From the NCBI GenBank assembly GCA_964633825.1, contig CAZWHE010000002.1:1-64000 (forward strand): a DNA stretch of 64,000 nucleotides, given 5' to 3'. The position numbers were made by a program, and so were the translations under genes. Below, piece after piece: positions 24,691 through 33,364 of the stretch (position 1 is the stretch's first letter; each line of letters begins with the position of its first letter). This stretch comes from CAZWHE01 sp964633825 (lineage in GTDB: Bacteria; Planctomycetota; B15-G4; CAYZWU01). The notes under the pieces are model-generated. The model made no database searches. It saw nothing but the letters and a program-made list of their open reading frames with translations, and was not told the origin of the DNA.

Positions 24691-26148
24691 ATGACAAGAA
24701 CAAGCCATCTAATCATCCTCTCAGCCATGCTTCTCGCTTTTTTCCTGTGCCACTCGGCCGTCTCGTGCAGCTGGGCGAAACTGTATTACGTGGACAGCGA
24801 AGCGAGCGGAACAAATGACGGATCATCCTGGAACAACGCCTGGACGAGCTTCGGCGATATCGACTGGAATTCGGTAAAGGCCGGCGACACGATCTTCATC
24901 TCCGGAGGAAAATCCTCCAGGACTTATCTCGAAACTCTCGACGTGAAAACATCAGGGAGCCCGGGCAGCCGGATCAGGATTCGCGTGGGACAGGACAGAA
25001 ACCATTGCGGCAAAATCATCATCGACGGACAGAAAACCCGAAACCACTGCATTGTCCTGAACCAGCACGTCGCCATAGACGGGAAATACGACGGCGAAAT
25101 ACGCATCATCTGCAGGAACTCCAAATGGGCCGGGATCAAGTCTGGCAGAGCCGTAGGGAACTTCATCCGGTACGTCGAAATCCATGATTGCGGCGACGGA
25201 ACGGCTGCCGGCGGCTTCAACCACGGGATCCACCTGAACAAAGCGGATGGATGCGAGGTCTCACACTGCCACATCCACCACAACCACCAGGACGGGTACA
25301 ACGCAAGCGGCAGCGTCGGTGATTCGTTCGGCAACAACAAGGTCCACCACTGCAAGATCACGGATAATTCCGATGACGGGATCGCCTGCCGGAGCGGGCA
25401 CGACATCTACAACAATGTCATCGCCGACTGCTTTCGCCATCCCGACGGGGGCGAGGGGCATCCCGACGGCATCCAGGCGCAGGGTTCCTTCACCCGCATA
25501 TGGAACAACAAGATCTACGACTGCCACACCCATGCCATATTCGCCGATCCTTTGAGAAGCGGCGACGCCGAATACATATGGATCTGGAATAACCTCGTCT
25601 ACAGGACCAGCGAATCCCTTCGCATGCACGGCATCAAGGTGAAAAAAGAGACCGGCACGAACTCGATCAGCAACATCCTCATCGCCAACAACACGGTCGT
25701 CGATACCGGTTACGGCGCGATCGAGATCAAATGCGACGCCACATCGGACGTGATCGTGAAGAACAACATCGTCTATAACTGCAGGTTGCTCGGCAAGCAG
25801 GGCTTCGTGATGGGAACCAACGACGACAACGGGCTTATCGATTACAACTGCGTCAACGGCAGAAAGCTGGGCAGCACGAGAATGAAATGGGACGGGAATG
25901 TCTACGATTACGCAGATTTCGTCTCCATCGGATTCGGGCAGGAGCACGGACAGACGGACGATCCCTTTTTCGCCGACTACTCCGAAATGGACTACAACGG
26001 GAACGGCCAGGATTTCAGGCTCACGGGCAAGAGCAAGTCGTGCAGGGGCAAGGGGGACGATCTCTCCGAGTTTTTCACCACCGACATGGAAGGCGCGACG
26101 AGATCGGTGTGGGATATCGGGTGTTACGCGTATACGAAAGGGGAATAA
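24691..26148 (+). CDS. Secreted right-handed beta-helix protein in the polysaccharide cluster
   Basis: 485 residues. Signal peptide about 1-27 (LIILSAMLLAFFLCHSAVS). The mature protein opens with LYYVDSEASGTNDGSSWNNA, a pattern common in pectate-lyase-like parallel beta-helix proteins, and continues with many beta-helix coils (NKVHHCKITDNSDDGIACRS, NILIANNTVVDTGYGAIEIK). Such proteins act as polysaccharide lyases, epimerases or hydrolases, or are only binders. No catalytic residues can be assigned. The ATG at 24691 follows AAGGAGA and leads directly into the signal peptide; an upstream ATG at 24622 would put 23 hydrophilic residues before it. Its place in the cluster suggests periplasmic action on the polymer. 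Confidence 0.82.
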   Translation: MTRTSHLIILSAMLLAFFLCHSAVSCSWAKLYYVDSEASGTNDGSSWNNAWTSFGDIDWNSVKAGDTIFISGGKSSRTYLETLDVKTSGSPGSRIRIRVGQDRNHCGKIIIDGQKTRNHCIVLNQHVAIDGKYDGEIRIICRNSKWAGIKSGRAVGNFIRYVEIHDCGDGTAAGGFNHGIHLNKADGCEVSHCHIHHNHQDGYNASGSVGDSFGNNKVHHCKITDNSDDGIACRSGHDIYNNVIADCFRHPDGGEGHPDGIQAQGSFTRIWNNKIYDCHTHAIFADPLRSGDAEYIWIWNNLVYRTSESLRMHGIKVKKETGTNSISNILIANNTVVDTGYGAIEIKCDATSDVIVKNNIVYNCRLLGKQGFVMGTNDDNGLIDYNCVNGRKLGSTRMKWDGNVYDYADFVSIGFGQEHGQTDDPFFADYSEMDYNGNGQDFRLTGKSKSCRGKGDDLSEFFTTDMEGATRSVWDIGCYAYTKGE

Positions 26149-26207
26149 ACTGATTCGACCCGAAAGCTCTTTCCGAAAATAGGTGGTCGGATCGGCAAAT
26201 CGGAACA

Positions 26208-28160
26208 ATGTGCGGCATCGCCGGGACAATCAGGCTTGACGGGGAAAAAGCCGACCGCGGTCTTCTGGAAAGAATGATCGACCGGATCAGGTACCGGGGA
26301 CCGGACGAGACAGGGTTTTTCATCGACGAGAACGCCGGGATGGCTCACGCGCGGCTCAGCATCATCGACCTGTCCACGGGGAGCCAGCCCATTCACAACG
26401 AGGACAAGACCCTGTGGATCGTATTCAACGGCGAGATCTACAATTATGTGGAGCTGAGAAAGTCCCTCGTGGAGCGGGGCCACCGCTTCACCACAAAGTC
26501 CGACACGGAAGTGATCGTCCATCTCTACGAAGAAAAAGGAGAGGATTGCGTCAACGATTTCAACGGCCAGTGGGCCTTCGCGATCTGGGACACGCGGAAG
26601 AGAAAGATCTTCCTCTCGAGGGACCGCCTGGGAATACGGCCCCTCTTCTACACGGTCTCAGACAAGGCATTCCTTTTTTCCTCGGAGATCAAGTCGCTGT
26701 TCGCCGCCCCGGAAGTGAGACGGGAGCTCGATCCCCGGGCGCTCGACCAGATATTTACGTTCTGGGTCACCATTCCGCCGAAGACGGCTTTCAAGGGAAT
26801 CCGGGAGCTCCCGCCCGGCCACTCGATGACCATGAAAGACGGCGACGTAAAAGTACGGCCTTACTGGAAGCCCGATTTTTCCCATATCCCCCGGAAGGTG
26901 GACGACAACGAATGCGTCGACAGGCTTCGCTCCCTCCTGATCGATTCGACACGCCTCAGGCTCCGCTCCGACGTGCCCGTCGGCGCCTACCTGAGCGGCG
27001 GGCTCGATTCGTCCGTCACGACCGCGCTGATCAGAAAATTCAGCGACTCCCGCCTGAGCTCCTTTTCGATCGTCTTCGACGACGCCGAGTTCGACGAGAG
27101 CGGTTTCCAGCGGGACGTGATCGACATGCTTCGAACCGATCACCGGGAGATTTGTTGTTCCGCGACCGACATCGGCGGGGTTTTCCCCGATGTAATATGG
27201 CACTCCGAAAAACCGGTCGTGAGAACGGCCCCTGCGCCTCTCTACCTCCTCTCCCGCCTCGTGAGAGACAGCGACTACAAGGTCGTCCTCACCGGCGAGG
27301 GATCGGACGAGATTCTGGGGGGTTACGATCTGTACAAGGAAGCCAAGATCAGGAGATTCTGGGGAGCATATCCCGACTCGAAGATCCGCCCGCTCCTTCT
27401 GAAAAGACTCTACCCCTACCTGCAGAACATACAGGCGCAGCCCGAAGCCTATCTCAAGGCCTTTTTCCACGTGAGGCCCGACGACCTGACCCACCCGTTT
27501 TTCTCCCACCTCCCCCGCTGGGAGATGACATCGAAGCTCAAGATCTTCTTCAGCGACCGGATGAAGTCCGAGCTCAATGGATACAACGCATATGAAGAGC
27601 TCGAAAACCTGATTCCGAATGAATACTTCGAATGGGACGGCTTCTGCAGGGCCCAGTTTCTCGAAAGCACGACCCTTCTCCCCGGCTACATCCTTTCTTC
27701 GCAGGGAGACAGGATGGCCATGGCCCACTCGGTGGAGGGAAGGTTCCCTTTTCTCGACCACCGCGTCGTCGAATTCGCGGCCAGCCTTCCTCCCCGCCTC
27801 AAGATGAAGGCTTTGAACGAAAAATTCATCCTGAAGCGGGCCGCCGAGGACCTGATACCGGCATCGGTCGGGAAGAGGCCGAAGCAGCCCTACCGCGCGC
27901 CCGAGGCCGTCAGTTTCATCGGTATGGGGGAACGTTCGAACGGCCGGGATTATGTGGAGGAGCTCCTCTCCCGGAAACGCATCGACGAGGCCGGAATATT
28001 CAATGCATCGGCAGTGGAAAAGTTGATTGGAAAGATCAAGAGAAGGAAGGCCATCGGCATCAAGGACAACATGGCCCTGGTCGGAATTCTTTCCACCCAG
28101 CTTCTCTTGGAACAGTTTGTCACTCGATTGGGGAAGATTTCAAACCATGGAAAAGATTGA
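26208..28160 (+). CDS. Asparagine synthase (glutamine-hydrolysing)-family amidotransferase
   Basis: 650 residues. The N-terminal glutaminase domain begins with catalytic Cys2 (MCGIAGT) and has RGPDETG and FNGEIYNY. The synthetase domain has the PP-loop YLSGGLDSS at about residue 263 and GEGSDEILGGYD. Length and cluster position match the AsnB-like enzymes of exopolysaccharide and exosortase-associated loci rather than housekeeping AsnB. Its stop overlaps the acyl carrier protein start by 14 bases. It may amidate a sugar or an acyl group using glutamine nitrogen; the true substrate is unknown. Confidence 0.9.
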   Translation: MCGIAGTIRLDGEKADRGLLERMIDRIRYRGPDETGFFIDENAGMAHARLSIIDLSTGSQPIHNEDKTLWIVFNGEIYNYVELRKSLVERGHRFTTKSDTEVIVHLYEEKGEDCVNDFNGQWAFAIWDTRKRKIFLSRDRLGIRPLFYTVSDKAFLFSSEIKSLFAAPEVRRELDPRALDQIFTFWVTIPPKTAFKGIRELPPGHSMTMKDGDVKVRPYWKPDFSHIPRKVDDNECVDRLRSLLIDSTRLRLRSDVPVGAYLSGGLDSSVTTALIRKFSDSRLSSFSIVFDDAEFDESGFQRDVIDMLRTDHREICCSATDIGGVFPDVIWHSEKPVVRTAPAPLYLLSRLVRDSDYKVVLTGEGSDEILGGYDLYKEAKIRRFWGAYPDSKIRPLLLKRLYPYLQNIQAQPEAYLKAFFHVRPDDLTHPFFSHLPRWEMTSKLKIFFSDRMKSELNGYNAYEELENLIPNEYFEWDGFCRAQFLESTTLLPGYILSSQGDRMAMAHSVEGRFPFLDHRVVEFAASLPPRLKMKALNEKFILKRAAEDLIPASVGKRPKQPYRAPEAVSFIGMGERSNGRDYVEELLSRKRIDEAGIFNASAVEKLIGKIKRRKAIGIKDNMALVGILSTQLLLEQFVTRLGKISNHGKD

Positions 28161-28398
28161 AAAGAACATTCGGCAGTTTGTTGTGGACAACTTCCTCTTT
28201 GGACAGGACGACGACCAGCTTGCAAGCGACACGTCTCTCCTGCAGGCCGGCATCATTGATTCGACGGGAGTCCTCGAGATCGTCGTTTTTCTGGAAGACG
28301 GCTACGACATCAAGGTGGAAGACAGCGAGCTCATACCCGAAAACCTCGATTCCATCAAGAACCTGGCGGCATTCATCACCACCAAGTCCGCCGGCTGA
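28147..28398 (+). CDS. Acyl carrier protein
   Basis: 83 residues of the four-helix carrier fold. The phosphopantetheine serine is Ser39 in GIIDSTGVLE; most family members read DSL or DSM, so Thr after the serine is unusual. The gene starts 14 bases before the end of the asparagine-synthase gene, so translation is probably coupled. It is distinct from fatty-acid ACP by context: no fab genes are near, but an acyl-AMP ligase lies at 35490. It probably carries an acyl or aminoacyl group used to decorate the polymer or a sugar. Confidence 0.9.
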   Translation: MEKIEKNIRQFVVDNFLFGQDDDQLASDTSLLQAGIIDSTGVLEIVVFLEDGYDIKVEDSELIPENLDSIKNLAAFITTKSAG

Positions 28399-28456
28399 TA
28401 GACGCCGGACCCACTCTCTCCAGGCGGTTGATCGGATCGGACGAGGGAGCCTGATC

Positions 28457-29923
28457 TTGTTTTCGAAGATATTAAACCTGGTTAATTCCAACGAACTGAA
28501 GGGGAAGTTCGCACGGGGCGGACTCGTTCTCACGAGCGCCTCGGCCTTCGAGATCGGCGCCCGGTTACTGCGCAACGTCATCCTCACCCGCCTGCTCGTC
28601 CCCGAGTATTTCGGTCTCATGGCGATGATCATGTCGGTGATGGCTTTCTTCGAAGCCTTCACCGAGGTCGGGGTCCGGCACGTCGTTATCCAGAACAAGA
28701 AGGGGGGATCGGAAGAGTTTCTCAATGTGGCTTGGTGGTTCTCCAGCATCCGCGGCGCATGTCTTTTTGTTGCGGCTTTTTTCGCCGCCCCCCTTGTCTG
28801 CGATTTTTACTGCGCGCGGGAGCTCCTTCTTCCCATTCGGGCGGCCTTTGCCGCCCTGCTGCTCAACGGCATCGTCAGCCCGAGAATACACGCCCTCGAA
28901 AAAGAGCTTAAATACCTGAAATTCGTCGCCATGAAACAGGGTTCGGCCGTGCTCAACGTGGTGACGGCCGTTGTCCTGAGCCTCTTCATCAAGAGCGTCT
29001 GGCCCCTCGTGATCGGGCTCGTCATCGAGTACGCCGGGATCTGTCTCCTCTCCTACGTCCTGATACCTTTCCGGCCGAAGCTGCGGATCAATAAAACGTA
29101 CATGGGTGAGATCTTACGGTTCGCCCGAGGAATGTTCGGCCTTCCCATACTGACTTTCACATTTTTCCAGTTCGACATTTTCATCATCGGCAAGCTCCTC
29201 ACCAGAGAGGAGCTGGGGCTCTATTCGATCGCGAGATCGCTCGCGCTCGTTTCCATACTGGCCTTTTCCAAGATCGTCAGGCCGCTGGTCCTTCCCGCGC
29301 TTTCCAAGATCAAAGACTCGAAGAAATCGCTGAAAATGGCCCTGCTCAACATAACGGACCTGATCTGTGTCGTCTGCATGCCCTTCACGGCTTTTTGCGT
29401 CGTCTTCGCCGAGCCCCTCCTGTCGTTCGCTTACGGACCCAGGTACGGAACCGTATCCGCCTCGTATTCCATCCTGGCTGTCTACGTCCTGTTCAGGCTC
29501 CTCGGCATCATCCTGATGCAGCTTTTCTATGTGCTGGCAGCGCCCCACCTGCAGAGGCGATTCGCCCTGATCAGGGCCCTCCTCGTTCTCGCCGTCGCCT
29601 ACCCGGTCGTCAACACATTCGGCCTGGTCGGAGCCGCCATGACCGTCCTGGCCGGCATGCTGTTCATGCATTCCATGCAGCTGGCCTGCGCGGGAAAGCT
29701 CGTGGCGCTGCGCCTGTCCGAATACGCGGGGTGTCTCATACGCGGGGCCGGTTATTCCTGTATCGTGATTATCCCGGGCCTGGCCGTCCGGTCCTATCTT
29801 CCCTATTCCGATCTCCAGACACTCATCATCGGAGTTCTTCTCTGCTTATGCGCCTGGTGCTTTGCCGCCCGAACCGATCACTACCAGGCGATCGTCCTGG
29901 GCGACCAGACCCTGAGTTCATAA
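28457..29923 (+). CDS. Wzx-type polysaccharide flippase (MATE/MVF-like)
   Basis: 488 residues with 12-14 predicted membrane helices, typical of the Wzx/polysaccharide biosynthesis family (opening FARGGLVLTSASAFEIGARL; RLLVPEYFGLMAMI; FFQFDIFIIGKLLTREELG). It moves the lipid-linked repeat unit across the inner membrane. I chose a TTG start at 28457, which follows GAGGGAGCCTGATC. No ATG lies before the first helix in this frame, and the reading frame runs open for more than 800 bases upstream, but that part overlaps other genes. Confidence 0.88.
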   Translation: MFSKILNLVNSNELKGKFARGGLVLTSASAFEIGARLLRNVILTRLLVPEYFGLMAMIMSVMAFFEAFTEVGVRHVVIQNKKGGSEEFLNVAWWFSSIRGACLFVAAFFAAPLVCDFYCARELLLPIRAAFAALLLNGIVSPRIHALEKELKYLKFVAMKQGSAVLNVVTAVVLSLFIKSVWPLVIGLVIEYAGICLLSYVLIPFRPKLRINKTYMGEILRFARGMFGLPILTFTFFQFDIFIIGKLLTREELGLYSIARSLALVSILAFSKIVRPLVLPALSKIKDSKKSLKMALLNITDLICVVCMPFTAFCVVFAEPLLSFAYGPRYGTVSASYSILAVYVLFRLLGIILMQLFYVLAAPHLQRRFALIRALLVLAVAYPVVNTFGLVGAAMTVLAGMLFMHSMQLACAGKLVALRLSEYAGCLIRGAGYSCIVIIPGLAVRSYLPYSDLQTLIIGVLLCLCAWCFAARTDHYQAIVLGDQTLSS

Positions 29924-29936
29924 AGGATTTCGAACA

Positions 29937-30815
29937 ATGAGCTTCAATAAAACTCTCACAGGAAGGCTGCCCGATTTCTTCATCATCGGCGCGGCCAAAT
30001 CGGGCACGAGCGCTTTGTTCAATTACCTTGTCAAGCACCCCCAGGTTTTCATGCCCGCCGTCAAGGAGACCGAGTATTACAGCAGGGATTCCGTATTCTC
30101 CCGGGGAGAAGGCTGGTACAAAAACCTCTTCGTTGATGCGGAAGAGAACCAGCTCTGCGGAGAGGCCTCGACGACCTATTCGCGATGGCCCCACACACCG
30201 GACGCGGCGGCGCGCATCCATCACGACGCGCCCCGGGCCCGGTTGATCTATATCCTGCGCCACCCCGTGGAACGCACCTATTCTCACTACGCACACCATA
30301 TGCGCCGGGGGATCACAATGACATTCGAGGAAGCCCTCGACAGGGACGGCATATACGTCGACTGCAGCATGTACATGAAACAGATCGAAAGGTACCTCCG
30401 GTTCTTTCCGAAGGAGCGTTTCCTCATCCTCTTTCAGGACCGGCTCAGGAACGATCCCGAGACGGTCCTCGGCAGCGTGGAAAGGCACCTGGGGCTCAGC
30501 GAAATCGACCTGACCACAGAAGGCCGCGTGACGAAAAACGTGAGCGGGTCCGACTTTTACCTGAGGTCGCAAACAACGGAGAAGCTCAAAAAATTCAAGG
30601 CCCTGTCCTGGGTGGCCGACCGGATTCCGCCCGGGATCAGGAAAGGCGCTTTTTCCGTTTTCAAAAAATCCTGTTTCGGCAAACGCCTCGAAGCCCAATA
30701 CCGGCTTCCTCCGCTGACGGACAAAACCCGCGAAGAACTGCTCCGCCTGTTCGAGGAACCGAACAAAAACCTGGAGGACTTTCTCGGCGCGAAGCTCCCC
30801 GAATGGAGATCGTGA
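29937..30815 (+). CDS. Sulfotransferase (PAPS-dependent)
   Basis: 292 residues. The 5'-phosphosulfate-binding loop IIGAAKSGTSAL (about residues 16-27) and the 3'-phosphate-binding strand RHPVERTYSHY (about 105-115) are both present, as in heparan- and carbohydrate-type sulfotransferases. It would add sulfate from PAPS to the exopolysaccharide or its precursor in the cytoplasm. It starts 13 nt after the flippase stop, so it is in the same transcript. PAPS synthesis genes are not in this window. A sulfatase-fold gene occurs at 54.4 kb. Confidence 0.88.
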   Translation: MSFNKTLTGRLPDFFIIGAAKSGTSALFNYLVKHPQVFMPAVKETEYYSRDSVFSRGEGWYKNLFVDAEENQLCGEASTTYSRWPHTPDAAARIHHDAPRARLIYILRHPVERTYSHYAHHMRRGITMTFEEALDRDGIYVDCSMYMKQIERYLRFFPKERFLILFQDRLRNDPETVLGSVERHLGLSEIDLTTEGRVTKNVSGSDFYLRSQTTEKLKKFKALSWVADRIPPGIRKGAFSVFKKSCFGKRLEAQYRLPPLTDKTREELLRLFEEPNKNLEDFLGAKLPEWRS

Positions 30816-30872
30816 CGGATCGAGGCAACCGTTTTTGATGTACCTCGTTCCGCGTTCGAAGACAGAAGAGAT

Positions 30873-32129
30873 ATGGCAAACAAGAACACGACCCCCTTAA
30901 AAATCGGCATGGTTCTCTTTTCCCATTACCCGGGGGACGCGAGGCCGCGCCGCGAATGCGAGGCGCTGACCGGCGCCGGCATGTCGGTGGACATGATCTG
31001 TCTCAAAGGCGAGAAGGAACCCCGCAGGGAGACGGTGAACAACGTCTCCGTCTACAGGATTCCGGTAAGAAAAAAACGGGGATCGAAAGCGCGGTTTCTT
31101 TTCGAATATATCCTCTTCTTCATCCTGGCGTTCATCAAGCTGAGCCTCCTCCAGCTGAGAAGAAGATATCACGTGGTTCAGGCTCACAACATGCCAGACT
31201 TCCTCATCTTCACGGCGATCATTCCCAGGCTGATGGGAGCAAAGCTGATACTCGATCTCCACGATCCCATGCCCGAAGTTTTCGCGGCCAAATACGGGGT
31301 GAGCCGCACCGGCTTGTTTATGAAAATCCTCCGCCTCTCGGAAAAACTGAGCATCCGGTTCGCCGACCTTGTCCTCACGCCGAACAAGGCGTTTCGCGAC
31401 ATTTTCGCCTCGCGAAACGGGGGAGGGGATAAGATTCGGATCGTCATGAACTCACCGCAGGAGACCCTTTTTCAGAAACGTGCCGGCCCGAACCCGCGAA
31501 CGAGTCCGGTCCGGGAGAGATACGTCATGATGTGCCACGGGACCATTGTGGAACGCCACGGGATCGACATCGCGCTCGAGGCGTTGAACAGGGTGAAAGA
31601 GCGGATAGAAGGAGTCGAGCTCAACGTATACGGAAAGGGCGATTTCGTCGGCGCCTTTCTGAAGAAAAGGGACGGCCTCGGCCTCGGTGAAATCGTCCAT
31701 TACCACGGCCACATACCCGTCGACGAGATACCGGGCGAAATCGAGAAATGCCACATCGGCCTGATCCCCAACAGGAAAAGCGAGTTCACTGACCTGAATT
31801 TCCCGACGTGAATATTCGAGTACATCTGCATGGGCAAACCCGTGATCGCTCCCAGGACGAAGGGGATATCGGACTACTTTGACGAGAGCTCCATTCACTT
31901 TTTCGAAGCCGGAGACGCGCAGAGCCTGGCCGGCAAGATTCTCCATGTCTATGGGAACAAGGCCGAAAGCCGGGAAGTCCTCGAGAGGGGCTTCTCCGTC
32001 TACAATAAATACAGGTGGGAGAATCAAAGCAGGCGATATAGGAACCTCGTGGCTTCCATCGCGGGAGCTAGGGATTTCGGATTGAAAGGGGATTGCGGCG
32101 CCAGAGCCCCCGAAGAACAAGGCGTTTGA
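30873..32129 (+). pseudogene. Family 4 glycosyltransferase interrupted by an in-frame TGA
   Basis: GT-B glycosyltransferase of 418 codons, with a TGA at 31809-31811. The part before the stop (312 residues) holds the acceptor domain and most of the donor domain (MCHGTIVERHGIDIALEAL, GHIPVDEIPGEIEKCHIG). Reading continues in the same frame with IFEYICMGKPVIAP, the conserved nucleotide-sugar region, to a stop at 32129. The usual motif is LPTKIFEY, so the TGA replaces a Lys or Arg. It could be a real nonsense mutation, a sequencing error or read-through. The 3' end overlaps the convergent gene by 62 bases. Without the C-terminal part the enzyme should be inactive. Confidence 0.88.
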
Positions 32130-33360
32130 GCGTTCCGGCGATTGTTTTCCATCTCACATGGAGGGGATTTCGCTTCCAGATCTCAAAGAGGCGAAACCCC
32201 GTATAGCAGGGCGTGGGCGCCATAAGCATTCTCATTGCCCAGAGCCGTCCGAAAACGAGCATCCGCTTGCGAACCAGTCCCTGGGCGGCGATGACGTCCG
32301 GCGCTGCGGCCGGCGCCAGGTCGAGATAACCGGCGCTTTCGGCGCGATCGATGTACTCCCGGCCCCTCTGCGAGCGGACGATGACGAGGGACCGCCCTGC
32401 GTCTTCGTTGGAAACGGCGTCTTCGTTGGAAACGGCGTCTTCGTTGGAAACGGCGTTTTGCTCTTTTCCATAGCGATGCCAAGCATCGCCGCACGAGATG
32501 TCGCCCGTCTCGCCGAGTCCGTCGGGGCAGAGATGGCACCGGAAGGGACGGTGCTTCTGAAGGCTTCCCCATGACTCTTTATAGGTCATCGATTTTTGGT
32601 CCGACTCTTCGTTGAAGAGAGCCCTGAATTCCCCCGGCCAGCCGTTGCCCCGGTAGCGGAGTGTGTTGATTTTTTCGAGGGGAACGTTCATCCGGCGAAG
32701 AAGATCGAGGGTTCCCGAGGTGCTCGGCGTGCCGGCGCAGAAAAAGCTGAGCACAAGGCCGAGGTTCCTGTCCAGAGCGGGGCGCTTTTTTCTCAGATAG
32801 GAAACAGCCTCGACGTCGCAGGGCTTGCCGATGAACACGCAGGGCCCGTCGCTCTTCTCGATGAGATCGAGGCCGTCGCAGGGAGAGGCCGGGGCGTACC
32901 GGGAGCCCGCGTTTTTTATGACCTCGGCCCTCGTCCGGCTCCGCACCGTCATGTTGGTCCACGGCTTGGAGGGATTCATTCCCGTATGAAGGAGAAAAGA
33001 CATTCCTTCTTTTTCAAGGCAATAGAGGGCGAGCGCCGACAGGCACCCGCCGGACGAAGCGGTGTGCCTCAGCTCCCCGTCGGCAGCGCTTCCCTCCCTG
33101 ATTTCGAGATACGGACCGAGAAAGAGATCGCCCTCGCTGCGGCCCGGCCCGGCCGTATCGCTGGAAACGACGTTTTCGCTGCAAACGACGATGCCCGGGC
33201 AGATGGAGAGGCATTCCCCGCATCCCGAACAGACCGTGTCGCTGAAACGGGGCCTGATGCCGGCGGACTCCACGTCAGCGAGCGCGACGGCGTCCTTGTC
33301 GCAATAATAAAGGCAGGCGCCGCAGCCGACGCAGAGCCCCCACTCCACGACATCGCGCAT
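32068..33360 (-). CDS. Coenzyme F420 hydrogenase/dehydrogenase beta-subunit-family iron-sulfur protein
   Basis: About 430 residues. The N-terminus has two [4Fe-4S] motifs: CVGCGACLYYC and CSGCGECLSIC. The FrhB N- and C-terminal domains follow, with SSGGCLSALALYCLE, GKPCDVEAV, FCAGTPS and CHLCPDGLGETGDISCGD. Homologues in polysaccharide loci often sit beside pyruvyltransferase genes, as here; their redox role is unclear. Two 18-bp repeat tracts insert hexapeptides (AVSNED three times; VVCSEN/VVSSDT). The ATG at 33360 lies four bases after the upstream stop; a TTG at 33384 is an alternative. The end overlaps the convergent glycosyltransferase. Confidence 0.85.
   Translation of the reverse strand: MRDVVEWGLCVGCGACLYYCDKDAVALADVESAGIRPRFSDTVCSGCGECLSICPGIVVCSENVVSSDTAGPGRSEGDLFLGPYLEIREGSAADGELRHTASSGGCLSALALYCLEKEGMSFLLHTGMNPSKPWTNMTVRSRTRAEVIKNAGSRYAPASPCDGLDLIEKSDGPCVFIGKPCDVEAVSYLRKKRPALDRNLGLVLSFFCAGTPSTSGTLDLLRRMNVPLEKINTLRYRGNGWPGEFRALFNEESDQKSMTYKESWGSLQKHRPFRCHLCPDGLGETGDISCGDAWHRYGKEQNAVSNEDAVSNEDAVSNEDAGRSLVIVRSQRGREYIDRAESAGYLDLAPAAAPDVIAAQGLVRKRMLVFGRLWAMRMLMAPTPCYTGFRLFEIWKRNPLHVRWKTIAGTLKRLVLRGLWRRNPLSIRNP
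32401..32454 (-). repeat. 18-bp perfect tandem repeat, three units
   Basis: Three identical 18-bp units (32401-32418, 32419-32436, 32437-32454) encode AVSNED three times inside the FrhB-family protein. The insert lies in a region between conserved domains and keeps the frame. Confidence 0.95.
33158..33193 (-). repeat. 18-bp tandem repeat, two units
   Basis: Units 33158-33175 and 33176-33193 match at most positions (TCGCTGNAAACGACG shared, N being G or C). They encode the hexapeptides VVCSEN and VVSSDT just after the second iron-sulfur motif of the same gene. Confidence 0.75.
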
Positions 33361-33364
33361 CGAC

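Noticed and set aside
27632..28456. Long N-terminal extension of the flippase frame
   Set aside because: It lies over asparagine synthase and carrier-protein genes in another frame and has no membrane or family features.
31809..31811. Selenocysteine at the in-frame TGA
   Set aside because: The motif position is normally Lys or Arg, not Cys, and no SECIS-like hairpin is evident just downstream.
32401..32454. CRISPR-like array
   Set aside because: The units are 18 bp, directly adjacent with no spacers, and lie within a coding frame.
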